From Flavivirga sp. 57AJ16 (lineage in GTDB: Bacteria; Bacteroidota; Bacteroidia; Flavobacteriales; Flavobacteriaceae): a DNA stretch of 64,000 nt. Below the pieces are notes generated by a model that saw only the letters and a program-made list of their open reading frames with translations, was not told the origin of the DNA and made no database searches. Shown here in pieces: positions 19,701 to 28,247 of this stretch. Position 1 is the stretch's first letter; every line of letters begins with the position of its first letter. Both the position numbers and the translations under genes were made by a program. The DNA is taken from contig NZ_JAQZAT010000001.1 in NCBI RefSeq assembly GCF_028736925.1, positions 372,001 through 436,000 of the forward strand. The letters are read 5' to 3'.

Positions 19701-21642
19701 CAATGGTAGGCTGGGCCTCTACATTGTCCGGGATCCCATCATTGTCACTATCAATATCTATCGTATCTGAGATCGTATCATTATCAAAATCACATCTAGA
19801 ACTAACTCCAAAATTTGTCAATCTCACACCTGTATTGGTATGTGTTCCCGTGGCACCATATAATAAATCGACATGAGAAAACTTATCGAACTCCATATAC
19901 AAATAAAAATCTGGATCATCACCTTGCGTACCGCCATCATCTGGCTCATACACCCAATCTGTATTGGGAGCAGTAATTGTAGGGTCTAATCTATATAAAG
20001 TATAGCCGGCTGGATCTGGCCCGTTAACAAAGCCTGCTTGCTCTAAATTTGTTGTATTGCTTAAATATGGGGTTACCGTAGATGTTACCGTGGATGGATT
20101 AAACCCTGCTATTTCTGTAAAATCCCTGTAAGACCTGGTATCAATATCCCGTAATTCTAAAATAATGTCGTATAAAGCCGCTGGAACCCCTATAGGATCC
20201 CCTGAAGTTGCAGTTCCCGCTTCAACCAAGTCAAATGAATACGTCACATAATCATCACTACTGGAATTAAAAGTACTTATCCTTAACTCATTATTACAAT
20301 CTACGGTATAGGATCCATTAATGGCAATAACCGTAAGAACAATATCATAATATTGATTTTGAAAGTACAAAGCATTGGAATACACTACTTTTTCGCCAGC
20401 TTTTACGTCACTCAAATCTGTAGCTGTTAGTAATGATGCATTGTTAAACTGAATAGCTGCCGAACATTCGTAAGAATCTATGATACCATCATTATCATCG
20501 TCTATATCGACTGAATCGGGTATTCCATCTCCATCTGTATCTTGTGATGACGAAACGCTACTAGAAAGGCCACTACTCGAAACAAAGCTCATATTATAAT
20601 CTTCTACTTCTCCTGCCTCATACGAAAAATTACATGACGAGAAATTTGTATTATTACCTCTCACTACACCAACTCTTATTAATGAAGACCCTGAATCAGC
20701 ATTCTCAGGAACAGGAATTTCAATTGGCACCTCTATTGATTTTGTTCCTCTTACGTTTCTTCTATCCCTTGCATTAAATAAAAACCGTTCTCCACTATCA
20801 TCAAAATCATCATCTGTCCCCTCATTAAAATTCATCCAAACGGCAACTGTATTTACGTCTGTATTCCAACCGTCTAACTCTAAAGTAATAGTTCCTTTAA
20901 TGGTCTCGCCAATACTCACCTCACCATCAGGTAAAGACGAATTATAGGTATAACTTCCTGTAGGTTCCGAACTCGTATTACTTATTCCTGCCAAATCAAC
21001 TTTGGAAATAGTTACAATATTATTACTATTTATATTATTAGGAACGCAGTAATTAAATTGATTTTGTCCCGATGAAGCCGAGTTATCTGACAGTATGTTT
21101 ATATTATAATCTTCTATTTCTCCTGCTTGATATTTATAATCACATGATGTGAAATTGGTATTCTTTTCTGTTCTAAAACCAATACGCATCATTGAAGCTC
21201 CTGCTAAAGCCGAACTAGGAACAGGTATAGAGATAGGGATATCAATTGTTTTATTACCTCTTTTATTACTTCCATCTTGCACAGTAAAAAAGAATGCTTC
21301 ACCATCATCTTCAAAATCATCGTCTGTATTATTAAAATTTATCCATACGACTAAGGTGTTCTCATTTTTATTCCATCCGTTTAGTGTCACTGTTACGGTT
21401 CCCTCAATGGTTTCACCAGCAGTAAGATCTGTTGCAGATATTGATGAAAAATAAGTATACCCTCCTGTTGAGCCAGAGGTAGAATTATTGATACTTCCTA
21501 TACTTACATTAGAAATATAGTTTGTGTTAAACGTTCCAATATTTTTTGGAGTACAGTATTGACCATAAAGGTTTTCTGCTAAAAAGAATTGAACAATAAT
21601 TAGATAGAAAATCCAATGGTAGGTTTTATAATTCATTTTCAT
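16702..21642 (-). CDS. T9SS-secreted multidomain surface protein (GEVED, TSP3-like repeats, LamG, sorting domain)
   Basis: A 1646-residue exported protein. In order: signal peptide (about 1-27); two GEVED domains (about 30-185 and 195-352), each ending in an AGE(I/V)EDYN motif; calcium-binding type 3 repeats (DTDGDGIPDSVDIDDDNDG, about 368-388; more at about 640-760); a LamG/concanavalin-like domain (about 785-950; FDGVDDYL, FDEWHHITGTY, FKGDIDEVRVFD); a long beta-rich region; and a C-terminal type IX sorting domain (about 1570-1646) with the conserved MRGQTV, MATGAYIVCL and ending KKIVFN. It should cross the outer membrane through T9SS and be anchored or released. Likely adhesive or glycan-binding; no catalytic site was recognised. 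Confidence 0.92.
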   Translation of the reverse strand: MKMNYKTYHWIFYLIIVQFFLAENLYGQYCTPKNIGTFNTNYISNVSIGSINNSTSGSTGGYTYFSSISATDLTAGETIEGTVTVTLNGWNKNENTLVVWINFNNTDDDFEDDGEAFFFTVQDGSNKRGNKTIDIPISIPVPSSALAGASMMRIGFRTEKNTNFTSCDYKYQAGEIEDYNINILSDNSASSGQNQFNYCVPNNINSNNIVTISKVDLAGISNTSSEPTGSYTYNSSLPDGEVSIGETIKGTITLELDGWNTDVNTVAVWMNFNEGTDDDFDDSGERFLFNARDRRNVRGTKSIEVPIEIPVPENADSGSSLIRVGVVRGNNTNFSSCNFSYEAGEVEDYNMSFVSSSGLSSSVSSSQDTDGDGIPDSVDIDDDNDGIIDSYECSAAIQFNNASLLTATDLSDVKAGEKVVYSNALYFQNQYYDIVLTVIAINGSYTVDCNNELRISTFNSSSDDYVTYSFDLVEAGTATSGDPIGVPAALYDIILELRDIDTRSYRDFTEIAGFNPSTVTSTVTPYLSNTTNLEQAGFVNGPDPAGYTLYRLDPTITAPNTDWVYEPDDGGTQGDDPDFYLYMEFDKFSHVDLLYGATGTHTNTGVRLTNFGVSSRCDFDNDTISDTIDIDSDNDGIPDNVEAQPTIGYIPPSNAMGGSITDVNGNGLDDVYESAMGGKDLNQLEDTDGDGLKDYLDGDSDNDGYADIQENGMADTFTAADVDGDGLNNAFETNGVMDAFLDVNEDIEDPTDLSILPDADGDLFSGGDLDYRDLFDGNPPPIASIDFDGVDDYLSRASFIDGLNDVTIMAWVKSDSGNSTNMTVVGEDTGCKVWLQNGNTPTFTIKTSGNSQETISCSTINFDEWHHITGTYTSTTGLMQLFVDGELLASATVASTGAAIENTENSNGNFEVGRFSNNVSDKEYFKGDIDEVRVFDVVLTQEQLKKMVYQEIENNSGNTIGAIVGKNIEDTATGATVPWTNLIAYYPMTNIITGTTSDYSSYDKKLYLNYIDTVQDQTAPMPYVSSNNGDWTAQSTWQHGDVWDIENIATNKDWSIVKIASDVSACHSVETAGLIIDTGYTFRVHSENLVENTWYLELNGTLDLEDDCQLIQTVNSDLVTSATGKLLRRQEGTSNVYRYNYWGSPVGAMGVTSLTDNNASTNNTNNTPYSLNMIKDEAGINFSFTSAYDEVGKISTYWIYTYKNAMTYWDWAFLSPNTPLESGVGYIHKGTGNAGIEQQYIFEGKPNNGTILVNVTDVGGPGSVTSVSKTEYLLGNPYPSALDIHKFIDDNAGVIDGTLQLWQQWAGDSHYLDQYKGGYAQVNKLGSVRAYQFVGFYGAHNGSQDGTITPSRYLPVGQGFITEIVADGQVEFNNDQRIFIKESEADGTYDNGSTFFKSSNTKSKKGKISKESEAQSGMQKIRIEFNSTSGPKTRRELLLGFSETTTDGFDYGYDAECDESTNNDFNLNLEGKNMNMQAYGPITVDKVIPLNFKSSGDNAFEIRMTEAESLDEDQAIYLRDNLTGNYFELTTEEVYGFSSEQGKFNKRFEIVFQNESKTLSAEEATFTENYIYYQNRTNTLFAKKLSSQVKKLALINMRGQTVLEAENVPTESLENGFKFDNMATGAYIVCLRTEKNEVLTKKIVFN

Positions 21643-22218
21643 AATTTAATTGTTTTGAGTTCAATTAATTTACAGATACCAATAACATGAAGTACTTAAA
21701 TACACCATGAATAAATTTATTTATTAGTTTTTTGAATTTAAAAATTGAGGGAAAGATTCATTCAAAATGATGCACTAAGCATCTATATATATAGTATTTC
21801 GGTTACAATATTAATTTAAATAATCGACAAAAGCAATAAAAAATCAGATAAAAAGTGTAAATAATTCGACGAAGTGATATATGGCATTGTTTCTGTAAGT
21901 AAAATCAGGTTAAAAAAATATTGAAACGAACTATCCTAGAGACAGAGCCATAGAGGTATACTTCGACTTCGCTCCTGCACTGGTTTCACTCATTTCATAC
22001 CCAATCAAGTTGAGCACAAAGTTTTGACCTTTAGGGTCAAAAACCGAAATTTTGTATTTAGATTCCCGTTTTCACTTCGACTTTAGTTTATACCAAGCAT
22101 AGCCGAAGTACTCCGTGGCCTCATGGGAATGACAGTTCCATCGGAAACCCTGCCTTTGCCGGCTGGCAGGCCCGACGCAGAGCACCGGGGAATTCTTTTT
22201 CAATTAAAGCCTGTAGTA
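21643..22218. other. 576-bp intergenic region with degenerate repeats
   Basis: Between the start of the large secreted-protein gene and the end of radA. The first 250 bp are AT-rich and must hold the secreted gene's promoter. From about 21920 a mosaic of degenerate repeats begins: the block TTGAAACGAACTATCCTAGA recurs in variant form near 52757; TGACCTTTAGGGTCA (22027-22041) is a palindrome; CTTCGACTTTAGTTTATACC recalls the interior of 61380-61470; and a GCCGGC-containing hairpin lies near 22150. No coding potential was seen. Confidence 0.6.
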
Positions 22219-23577
22219 TTATATTAAAAACCCTATTAAATCTTCAATCTTAGAAATAAGTTGAATACGAATGGCAGTATTTTTAAGCGAGATTTTGTTA
22301 TACTTAGATACAAATATAGTTGAAAACCCAAGTTTTTCTGACTCTAGAATACGCTGTTCTACACGATGTACCGGTCTAATTTCTCCAGACAAGCCAACCT
22401 CGGCAGCAAAACAAAAGTCTTTCTGCAATGCCGTATCCTCATTAGAAGATAGTATAGCAGCGACAACTGCCAGATCAATAGCTGGATCGTCTACTGTAAT
22501 GCCTCCTGTAATATTCAAAAACACATCTTTTGCTCCCAACCTGAATCCAGCACGCTTTTCCAATACGGCCAACAGCATATTGAGACGTTTTGCATTAAAG
22601 CCCGTAGCACTTCGTTGCGGTGTTCCGTAAACCGCTGTACTAACCAAAGCTTGCACTTCTATCATTAATGGGCGCATCCCTTCTAGGGTTGCCGCTATGG
22701 CATTTCCAGACAATTCCTCATCTTTTTTAGAGATTAAAACCTCTGATGGGTTGGTCACCTCTCGAAGCCCAGAACCCTGCATTTCGTATATGCCCAATTC
22801 ATTGGTAGAACCGAAACGGTTTTTATGAGCTCTTAAAATTCTAAATACATGATTTCGGTCTCCTTCAAATTGCAATACGGTATCTACCATATGCTCCAAA
22901 ATTTTGGGCCCGGCAATATGTCCATCTTTAGTAATATGGCCAATCAACAAAACGGGTGTCGCTGTTTCTTTAGCAAACTTTATGAGTTCTGTAGTACATT
23001 CTTTTATCTGGGAAATACTTCCCGAGGAAGACTCAATATAATCACTATGCAGTGTCTGTATTGAGTCTACAATAACAATATCGGGCTCTAAAGCCTCTAT
23101 TTGTTTGAATATGTTTTGTGTTTTTGTCTCTGTTAGTATATAACAATGATTATTATTTGGGTTAATGCGCTCTGCTCGCATTTTTATTTGTTTCTGACTT
23201 TCTTCTCCAGAAACGTATAAAGTTTTATAAGGGAGCTTTAATGAAATTTGCAGCAATAATGTACTTTTACCAATGCCAGGCTCTCCACCTAACAATGTTA
23301 AAGACCCAGGCACTATACCTCCTCCTAATACGCGATTAAACTCACCGTCAAAAGTGTTAAGCCGTGGCTCTTTAGAAAGATCTATATCTTTGATTCGTAA
23401 CGGAACAGCTATTTTTTTGACAGTGGATGTTGGAGATTTCCAATCACTCTTTTCCGGCTTTTGAATAACTTCTTCAACGATAGTATTCCATTCTTTACAA
23501 GCATTGCATTGTCCTTGCCATTTTGCATATTGAGCCCCGCAATTTTGACAAAAAAAAGTCGTTTTTACCTTTGCCAT
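22219..23577 (-). CDS. radA: DNA repair protein RadA (Sms)
   Basis: A 452-residue RecA-like ATPase that promotes branch migration during recombinational repair. It has an N-terminal zinc finger with Cys10, Cys13, Cys24 and Cys27, a RecA core with Walker A GGEPGIGKST (about 91-100), the RadA-specific KNRFG motif (about 250), and a C-terminal Lon-protease-like scaffold domain. All hallmark motifs are intact. It stands alone on the minus strand. The upstream region carries family B repeat copy 2, which lies within about 50 bp of the gene start and so in or near its promoter. Confidence 0.97.
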   Translation of the reverse strand: MAKVKTTFFCQNCGAQYAKWQGQCNACKEWNTIVEEVIQKPEKSDWKSPTSTVKKIAVPLRIKDIDLSKEPRLNTFDGEFNRVLGGGIVPGSLTLLGGEPGIGKSTLLLQISLKLPYKTLYVSGEESQKQIKMRAERINPNNNHCYILTETKTQNIFKQIEALEPDIVIVDSIQTLHSDYIESSSGSISQIKECTTELIKFAKETATPVLLIGHITKDGHIAGPKILEHMVDTVLQFEGDRNHVFRILRAHKNRFGSTNELGIYEMQGSGLREVTNPSEVLISKKDEELSGNAIAATLEGMRPLMIEVQALVSTAVYGTPQRSATGFNAKRLNMLLAVLEKRAGFRLGAKDVFLNITGGITVDDPAIDLAVVAAILSSNEDTALQKDFCFAAEVGLSGEIRPVHRVEQRILESEKLGFSTIFVSKYNKISLKNTAIRIQLISKIEDLIGFLI

Positions 23578-23630
23578 TTAATTCTTTTGGAATTTAGAAA
23601 TTGAGATTTGAATCTTCATTATTAATGAAC

Positions 23631-23782
23631 TCATTTAAACTTTTTGGATTGAAGCGAAAATTAGTCATTTTGCGACCAATTGAAGGTTTTTTTAAATTGC
23701 ATAGCATTGCTACGAAATAAAAAAAAGACAAAAAATGGGTATAAAAGGGCAATTTTTTAGCCAATTATAAAAGTTTAAATGA
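23631..23782. repeat. Family B MITE-like element, copy 2
   Basis: Ends TCATTTAAACTTTT (23631-23644) and AAAAGTTTAAATGA (23769-23782) are perfect inverted repeats of 14 bp. The interior repeats the core of copy 1 at 7144 (TTGCATAGCATTGCTACGAA, AAAAGACAAAAAATGGG, AGCCAATTATAAAAGTTTAAA). It fills nearly the whole gap between the radA start and the end of the esterase-like gene. No reading frame. Confidence 0.8.
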
Positions 23783-23784
23783 TT

Positions 23785-24933
23785 TCAATACCCAAAATCT
23801 TCTTTAATTAAATTTATTTTCTCAATTAGTAAATCCTTTGTAATACCTCCAATTTCTTTTAAAGTATAAGCCGTTTCATAGGTCCGCATGGCCTTTTTTG
23901 GCTCTCCCATTTCTTCATAAAAACGTGCTAAATAATAACCTCCTAAAAGGGTTTTCGGATACTGATCCCTAGCTATTTTACCCAACGCTTCATAATATTC
24001 AAATTGTTCGGTTTTCTCTATGGCTGCCTCAATAGCTTTAAAATCATTAATTAGAATTTGTTTTTCGAGACCAAATAGACCGTTTATAGTTTTATACTTT
24101 TCTACCAAATAATCTACAGGAGACGTTTCCAGTTCAAGTATCGTCTCTTTATATTCCTTTTTGCTTATAGGCTGAAATACTCTAAAAATATTTTCAATGG
24201 CATTTGGCAGAGCGTGTAAAGGTGCCGAGTAGTGTGATGGTGCTTCAAAACTATCAAAACTATAATTTAAGTTCTCGTTTTCTATAGCGGAAATATCTTT
24301 ATTCAAAACTTCGGTCATTTCCTTTATAGAGCTTGGATCATTTTTAGTGTTTGCTAAATAATAGAACACTTTAGATTCCAACTTACTTAACCGCTCTGGC
24401 AAATAATCTATCATATTCGGGGCCAAATCTGGGCTAACAGCAATATAACCCTGAAACAATGGTTCGGGTTTTAATAAAAAGTAATTAATAAAATTAGCCG
24501 TTTCTCCATGGCCTACAACAACTCTAAAACGAGCCGTCCTATATGTTTTTTCTATATATGGAATAAGCTCTATCCCAATAAACTCAAAAAAATTAGACCC
24601 CGTATCAATGGGCAATGAGTTTTGTTCAGAATACATACAATCATCAAATCGTTTATCAATCTGGTTAATGCCTACAATAATGGATTCTGGCATATCTTCC
24701 CAATAGGAGAGATAATCTACATTTCCAACAACCCCTTCAAATAGATAATCACCATCCAGCACAATAAATAGCGGGTAATTTTTATCCTCATTGCTATTAT
24801 AACCTCTTGGTAATTGTATTTTAAGCTCCCTGGATGCTCCTAATTTCGAAGATTCAATAGTTTCATATTTAATCTGGGCTTCAGCTAAATGGATCGATAA
24901 CCCAAACAGTAAGACGTAAAATATTTGCTTCAT
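23785..24933 (-). CDS. Secreted esterase-fold protein lacking the catalytic serine, with C-terminal TPR-like helices
   Basis: A 382-residue protein with signal peptide (1-20, LAEAQ) and an alpha/beta-hydrolase domain of the putative-esterase (esterase D / enterochelin esterase) family: LPRGYNSNEDKNYPLFIVLD (about 41-60) and VVGHGETANF (139-148). The nucleophile elbow GxSxG reads G-H-G-E-T, so residue 143 is Gly rather than Ser. The C-terminal 60 residues (LARFYEEMGEPKKAMRTYETA) form a TPR-like hairpin. As it stands the usual serine hydrolase mechanism is not possible; it may be a binding protein or use another residue. Transcribed alone between radA and the panC-panD cluster. Confidence 0.8.
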   Translation of the reverse strand: MKQIFYVLLFGLSIHLAEAQIKYETIESSKLGASRELKIQLPRGYNSNEDKNYPLFIVLDGDYLFEGVVGNVDYLSYWEDMPESIIVGINQIDKRFDDCMYSEQNSLPIDTGSNFFEFIGIELIPYIEKTYRTARFRVVVGHGETANFINYFLLKPEPLFQGYIAVSPDLAPNMIDYLPERLSKLESKVFYYLANTKNDPSSIKEMTEVLNKDISAIENENLNYSFDSFEAPSHYSAPLHALPNAIENIFRVFQPISKKEYKETILELETSPVDYLVEKYKTINGLFGLEKQILINDFKAIEAAIEKTEQFEYYEALGKIARDQYPKTLLGGYYLARFYEEMGEPKKAMRTYETAYTLKEIGGITKDLLIEKINLIKEDFGY

Positions 24934-25022
24934 TTTGATTAAATGATTTGAAATTTAATATTGGCAAGGTAATAAATAATGAGAGAGATTAAAAGCAAAG
25001 TTTTGCAACCTTTACAGAGTTT

Positions 25023-25991
25023 TTAAACTTTCTTTTTTGATTTTTTCCTATTGTAAATAGGTAAATAAATTAAGGACATGCCTCCAAATATTATAATCAT
25101 AAGAGTTTGAGAGACCCACATAATCCAACCAAAAGCACGGCTCGGGTCTTCTGGAATATTAAATAACAAAAACGCCAGTACTATAGCTTCAGGATAAGAG
25201 CCAATACCTCCATTAGTGGCTGCAATGCTAAAACTAGCTGCTATAAAACCAATTAATATGGCCGCCAAAGGAATATTTTGAGTTTGCTCAAGAGAAAATG
25301 AAGTCACATAAAACATAAGAAGATACATCCCCCAAATAAATAGTGTATGGAAAATAAATGCCCACTTTTTTTTCATCTTAAAAATACTAAACACACCTTC
25401 AATGAGCCCATTGATAAACACTCTTATTTTTATAGCTATTTTGGAATTGCTCCGCTTTATAAACCTTAAAAAAAACACAATCAATACAACCCCCACAGCA
25501 AGGGCAACTACGACCTTAAATGGATCGAATTTTTTAATTAAAAACCCATATATAAAATCAAATTGAAGGAAAAGCGTCATGATGATGATGCCAAGCATGA
25601 CAACCATATCTGCAATACGTTCGGCGACAATAGTTCCAAAACCTTTCTCAAAAGGTACCCCTTCGTAATTTGTAAGTATAGAAGCTCTAGCTACTTCACC
25701 GGCCCTTGGTATCGTTAAATTTATTAAATAGGTGGCAAATACGGCCATAATACTATTGCCCAATCTAATATTATACCCCATGGGCTCCAATTGAAAACGC
25801 CAACGATAAGCTCTTGACAAATGACTTAAAAGCCCTAGAAACACACCTAAAAAAATCCATGTGTAATTTGCTTTTTTAAAATATTCTACTAATTTATCAA
25901 TAGAGATTTGAGACAACGAATACCAGACCAAAAAAACTCCCAATAATAATGGGAGCATAATTTTTAGTATTCTTTTTATCTTTTGGTTCAA
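25023..25991 (-). CDS. Flippase-like integral membrane protein (lysylphosphatidylglycerol synthase TM family)
   Basis: A 322-residue inner-membrane protein with about eight hydrophobic segments, of the family related to the membrane half of MprF (UPF0104/LPG synthase TM). It has no catalytic synthase domain. Conserved polar positions are visible in RAYRWRFQLEPMGYNI, in TIPRAGEVARASIL and in NGGIGSYPEAIVL. The family is associated with lipid transfer or flipping. It starts 5 bp after the panD stop and forms a tight panC-panD-flippase operon, a linkage I recall from other Bacteroidota, though a functional tie to pantothenate is not evident. Confidence 0.87.
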   Translation of the reverse strand: MNQKIKRILKIMLPLLLGVFLVWYSLSQISIDKLVEYFKKANYTWIFLGVFLGLLSHLSRAYRWRFQLEPMGYNIRLGNSIMAVFATYLINLTIPRAGEVARASILTNYEGVPFEKGFGTIVAERIADMVVMLGIIIMTLFLQFDFIYGFLIKKFDPFKVVVALAVGVVLIVFFLRFIKRSNSKIAIKIRVFINGLIEGVFSIFKMKKKWAFIFHTLFIWGMYLLMFYVTSFSLEQTQNIPLAAILIGFIAASFSIAATNGGIGSYPEAIVLAFLLFNIPEDPSRAFGWIMWVSQTLMIIIFGGMSLIYLPIYNRKKSKKKV

Positions 25992-25996
25992 AATCC

Positions 25997-26347
25997 CTAT
26001 TTTAATAAATTGGTTGCTTCATCTGGGAAAACTAATGAGGGCTTAAAACCTTTAGCGGCTTCAATATCCATAAAGGCATAAGTAATTAAAATTAATGTAT
26101 CACCGACCGAAACTTTTCTAGCCGCTGCACCGTTAAGCGTAATTTCACCACTTTTACGTGGGCCAGGAATACAATAGGTTTCTAAACGCTCGCCATTATC
26201 GTTATTAACAATTTGAACTTTTTCACCTTGTATGATATTGGCAGCTTCCATTAAGTCTTCATCAATGGTAATACTACCTATATAATTGAGTTCTGCACCT
26301 GTGCATTTTACTCTGTGAATTTTAGATTTTACTACTTGAATTTGCAT
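25997..26347 (-). CDS. panD: Aspartate 1-decarboxylase proenzyme
   Basis: Makes beta-alanine from L-aspartate for pantothenate. 116 residues, normal length. The self-processing site is Gly24-Ser25 in YIGSITID; Ser25 becomes the catalytic pyruvoyl group. Other conserved residues include Lys9 (SKIHR) and Tyr58 ([12 protein letters not shown]), with NGAAAR (about 72-77) completing the active site. It lies 13 bp downstream of panC, whose enzyme uses its product, and 5 bp upstream of a membrane protein gene on the same strand. Confidence 0.97.
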   Translation of the reverse strand: MQIQVVKSKIHRVKCTGAELNYIGSITIDEDLMEAANIIQGEKVQIVNNDNGERLETYCIPGPRKSGEITLNGAAARKVSVGDTLILITYAFMDIEAAKGFKPSLVFPDEATNLLK

Positions 26348-26360
26348 GTGGCAAAGATAA

Positions 26361-27212
26361 TTAATTTAGTGCGATATTATCAATAAGTCTAATATCATCT
26401 GCATATACTGCAATAAACGCTCTATATGATTTTTTGTTTGATTTTCGTTTCACTGGTTTTAAAGTTTCGGCATCAGCAATAATAAAATATTCCAATTCTA
26501 ATAAATCATGTTTCATGAACTGATTTTCAACCCATTCCAAAACTTTATTAGCACTATTTGTGCCAAAACACTTTTTGGCAGTTGTTAAAGTTTCATAAAT
26601 AAAAGGGGCTGCTTTTTTATACGCTGGTTTTAGTCGCGTATTGCGCGAACTCATTGCTAAACCACTATCCTCTCGATGTATTTCACAACCTACTACATTA
26701 ACTGGAATACGTTCCTTCTCAACTAGTTTTTTTATAATTTGCAACTGTTGAAAATCTTTCTCTCCAAAATAGGCATTATGCGGTTTCACAATATCAAAAA
26801 AACGTTTAACAATAGTACCTACTCCATCAAAATGACCACTACGAAACTTACCTTCCATTTCAAACTCCAATCCATCAAAATCAAAGTTCTGGGAAACCGT
26901 TTTGCCTTCGTAAATATCATCTATTGTAGGCGCATAAACCATGATGTTTTCTTTGCTAACGGTTTTAAGCAGGTTTAGATCATTCTTAAGTGTTCTTGGG
27001 TATTTTTCCAAGTCTTCTTTATTGTCAAATTGTGTGGGATTAACAAAAATACTAACAACCACTTTGTCATTATCTTCCAAAGCTTTTTTGACCAATTGTA
27101 AATGGCCTTCGTGCAAAGCCCCCATAGTAGGAACCAACCCTAATGTTAACTGTTTTGTTTTTAAAACATCAATGGCTGTTGTAATTTGTTGTTTTTCTGA
27201 GTATAATTCCAC
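26361..27212 (-). CDS. panC: Pantothenate synthetase
   Basis: Joins pantoate and beta-alanine with ATP to give pantothenate, the coenzyme A precursor. 283 residues. The nucleotidyltransferase signature is [11 protein letters not shown] with the HxGH-like residues at 34-37; FVNPTQF (about 57-63) and FGEKDFQQL (about 148-156) bind pantoate and ATP; the KMSKS-equivalent loop is SSRNTRL (about 186-192). First gene of the panC-panD operon, with a TAnnTTTG box upstream. Divergent from the starch-synthase-like gene. Confidence 0.97.
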   Translation of the reverse strand: MELYSEKQQITTAIDVLKTKQLTLGLVPTMGALHEGHLQLVKKALEDNDKVVVSIFVNPTQFDNKEDLEKYPRTLKNDLNLLKTVSKENIMVYAPTIDDIYEGKTVSQNFDFDGLEFEMEGKFRSGHFDGVGTIVKRFFDIVKPHNAYFGEKDFQQLQIIKKLVEKERIPVNVVGCEIHREDSGLAMSSRNTRLKPAYKKAAPFIYETLTTAKKCFGTNSANKVLEWVENQFMKHDLLELEYFIIADAETLKPVKRKSNKKSYRAFIAVYADDIRLIDNIALN

Positions 27213-27236
27213 TTTTTAATAAAAAATTAACGCGTG

Positions 27237-27244
27237 CAAACTTA
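27237..27244 (-). promoter_or_regulatory. Probable -7 box of panC
   Basis: Minus-strand TAAGTTTG followed by CACGCG matches the Bacteroidota sigma-A -7 consensus TAnnTTTG and lies about 25-32 bases before the panC ATG. A clear TTTG -33 element at the right spacing was not found. Confidence 0.5.
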
Positions 27245-27275
27245 AGATTTTACAGCCAATTTGCATAAAATTTTG

Positions 27276-27283
27276 TACTTTTG
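27276..27283 (+). promoter_or_regulatory. Probable -7 box for the starch-synthase-like operon
   Basis: TACTTTTG followed by CGTG matches TAnnTTTG. It is 130 bp before the ATG at 27413, leaving a 5' leader of about 120 nt without an obvious fold. Confidence 0.4.
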
Positions 27284-27412
27284 CGTGTTTTTTATTTTGA
27301 TTTTTTAAAAGTGATCCCATCAAAAAAATAAGCTTTATAAAATTTCTCTTTAAAAAAAAGACCAACGATTGCTAGTTATATTAGACTGTAAAATGTCAAC
27401 AAAAACAAACAT

Positions 27413-28222
27413 ATGAAAGATAAGAGGATATTATATGTATCATCTGAAGTAGTTCCTTATTTACCAGAAACCGAAATTTCTTCCATGTCTTTTGAAGCAC
27501 CTAGATTGGTGAATCAACAAGGCGGTCAAATAAGAATATTTATGCCCCGATACGGCAACATAAACGAACGTAGGCACCAACTCCATGAAGTGATAAGGTT
27601 ATCTGGTATAAACTTAGTGATAAATGATTTAGACATGCCTCTTATTATTAAAGTTGCGTCTATTCCCAAAGAACGTATACAGGTCTACTTTATTGATAAT
27701 GATGAATATTTTAAAAGAAAAGCGACGTTGACCGATGAAGCTGGCAAATTATTTTCAGATAACGATGAACGTGCTATTTTCTTTGCAAAAGGGGTTATTG
27801 AAACCGTTAAGAAATTAAATTGGTCTCCAGATATTATTCATGTTCATGGCTGGTTGGCATCATTACTGCCTTTATACTTGAAAGAATACTATAAAGGAGA
27901 GCCTTTATTTAACGAAAGCAAAATTGTTACTTCAATTTATAATCAAAGTTTTAACAATACCTTAAATAAAGATATGCTTAATAAGATTAAATTTGACAAC
28001 ATAAATGAAGATGCCATCAGTGTGCTTGAAGAACCTACATATAATAACTTAATGAAAATTGCTGTTGATTATTCTGATGCACTAATCGTAGGATCTGAAA
28101 ATATTCCCGAAGATTTAAAATCTTATTTAGAAGCATCTAACAAACCTATTTTAGAATACAAAAATAAAGATGAATTTGGTGAAGCTTACACAACATTTTT
28201 TAATACCAGCGTTTTAAGTTAA
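27413..28222 (+). CDS. Starch/glycogen synthase-like protein, N-terminal GT5 domain only
   Basis: A 269-residue protein matching the N-terminal half of GT5 glycogen synthases: ILYVSSEVVPYLPETEISS (about 5-23), VRIF/MPRYG-type motif IRIFMPRYGNI (about 43-53), and DIIHVHGWLASLLPLYLKEY (about 142-161). True synthases have KxGGL near the start to bind ADP-glucose and a second Rossmann domain of about 200 residues. Here the KxGGL position reads ETEISS and the second domain is absent, so it should not make glycogen. It heads an apparent operon with the DUF4270 lipoprotein, 25 bp downstream. Role unknown. Confidence 0.82.
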   Translation: MKDKRILYVSSEVVPYLPETEISSMSFEAPRLVNQQGGQIRIFMPRYGNINERRHQLHEVIRLSGINLVINDLDMPLIIKVASIPKERIQVYFIDNDEYFKRKATLTDEAGKLFSDNDERAIFFAKGVIETVKKLNWSPDIIHVHGWLASLLPLYLKEYYKGEPLFNESKIVTSIYNQSFNNTLNKDMLNKIKFDNINEDAISVLEEPTYNNLMKIAVDYSDALIVGSENIPEDLKSYLEASNKPILEYKNKDEFGEAYTTFFNTSVLS

Positions 28223-28247
28223 ACTATTATATTCATTCAACATATAT

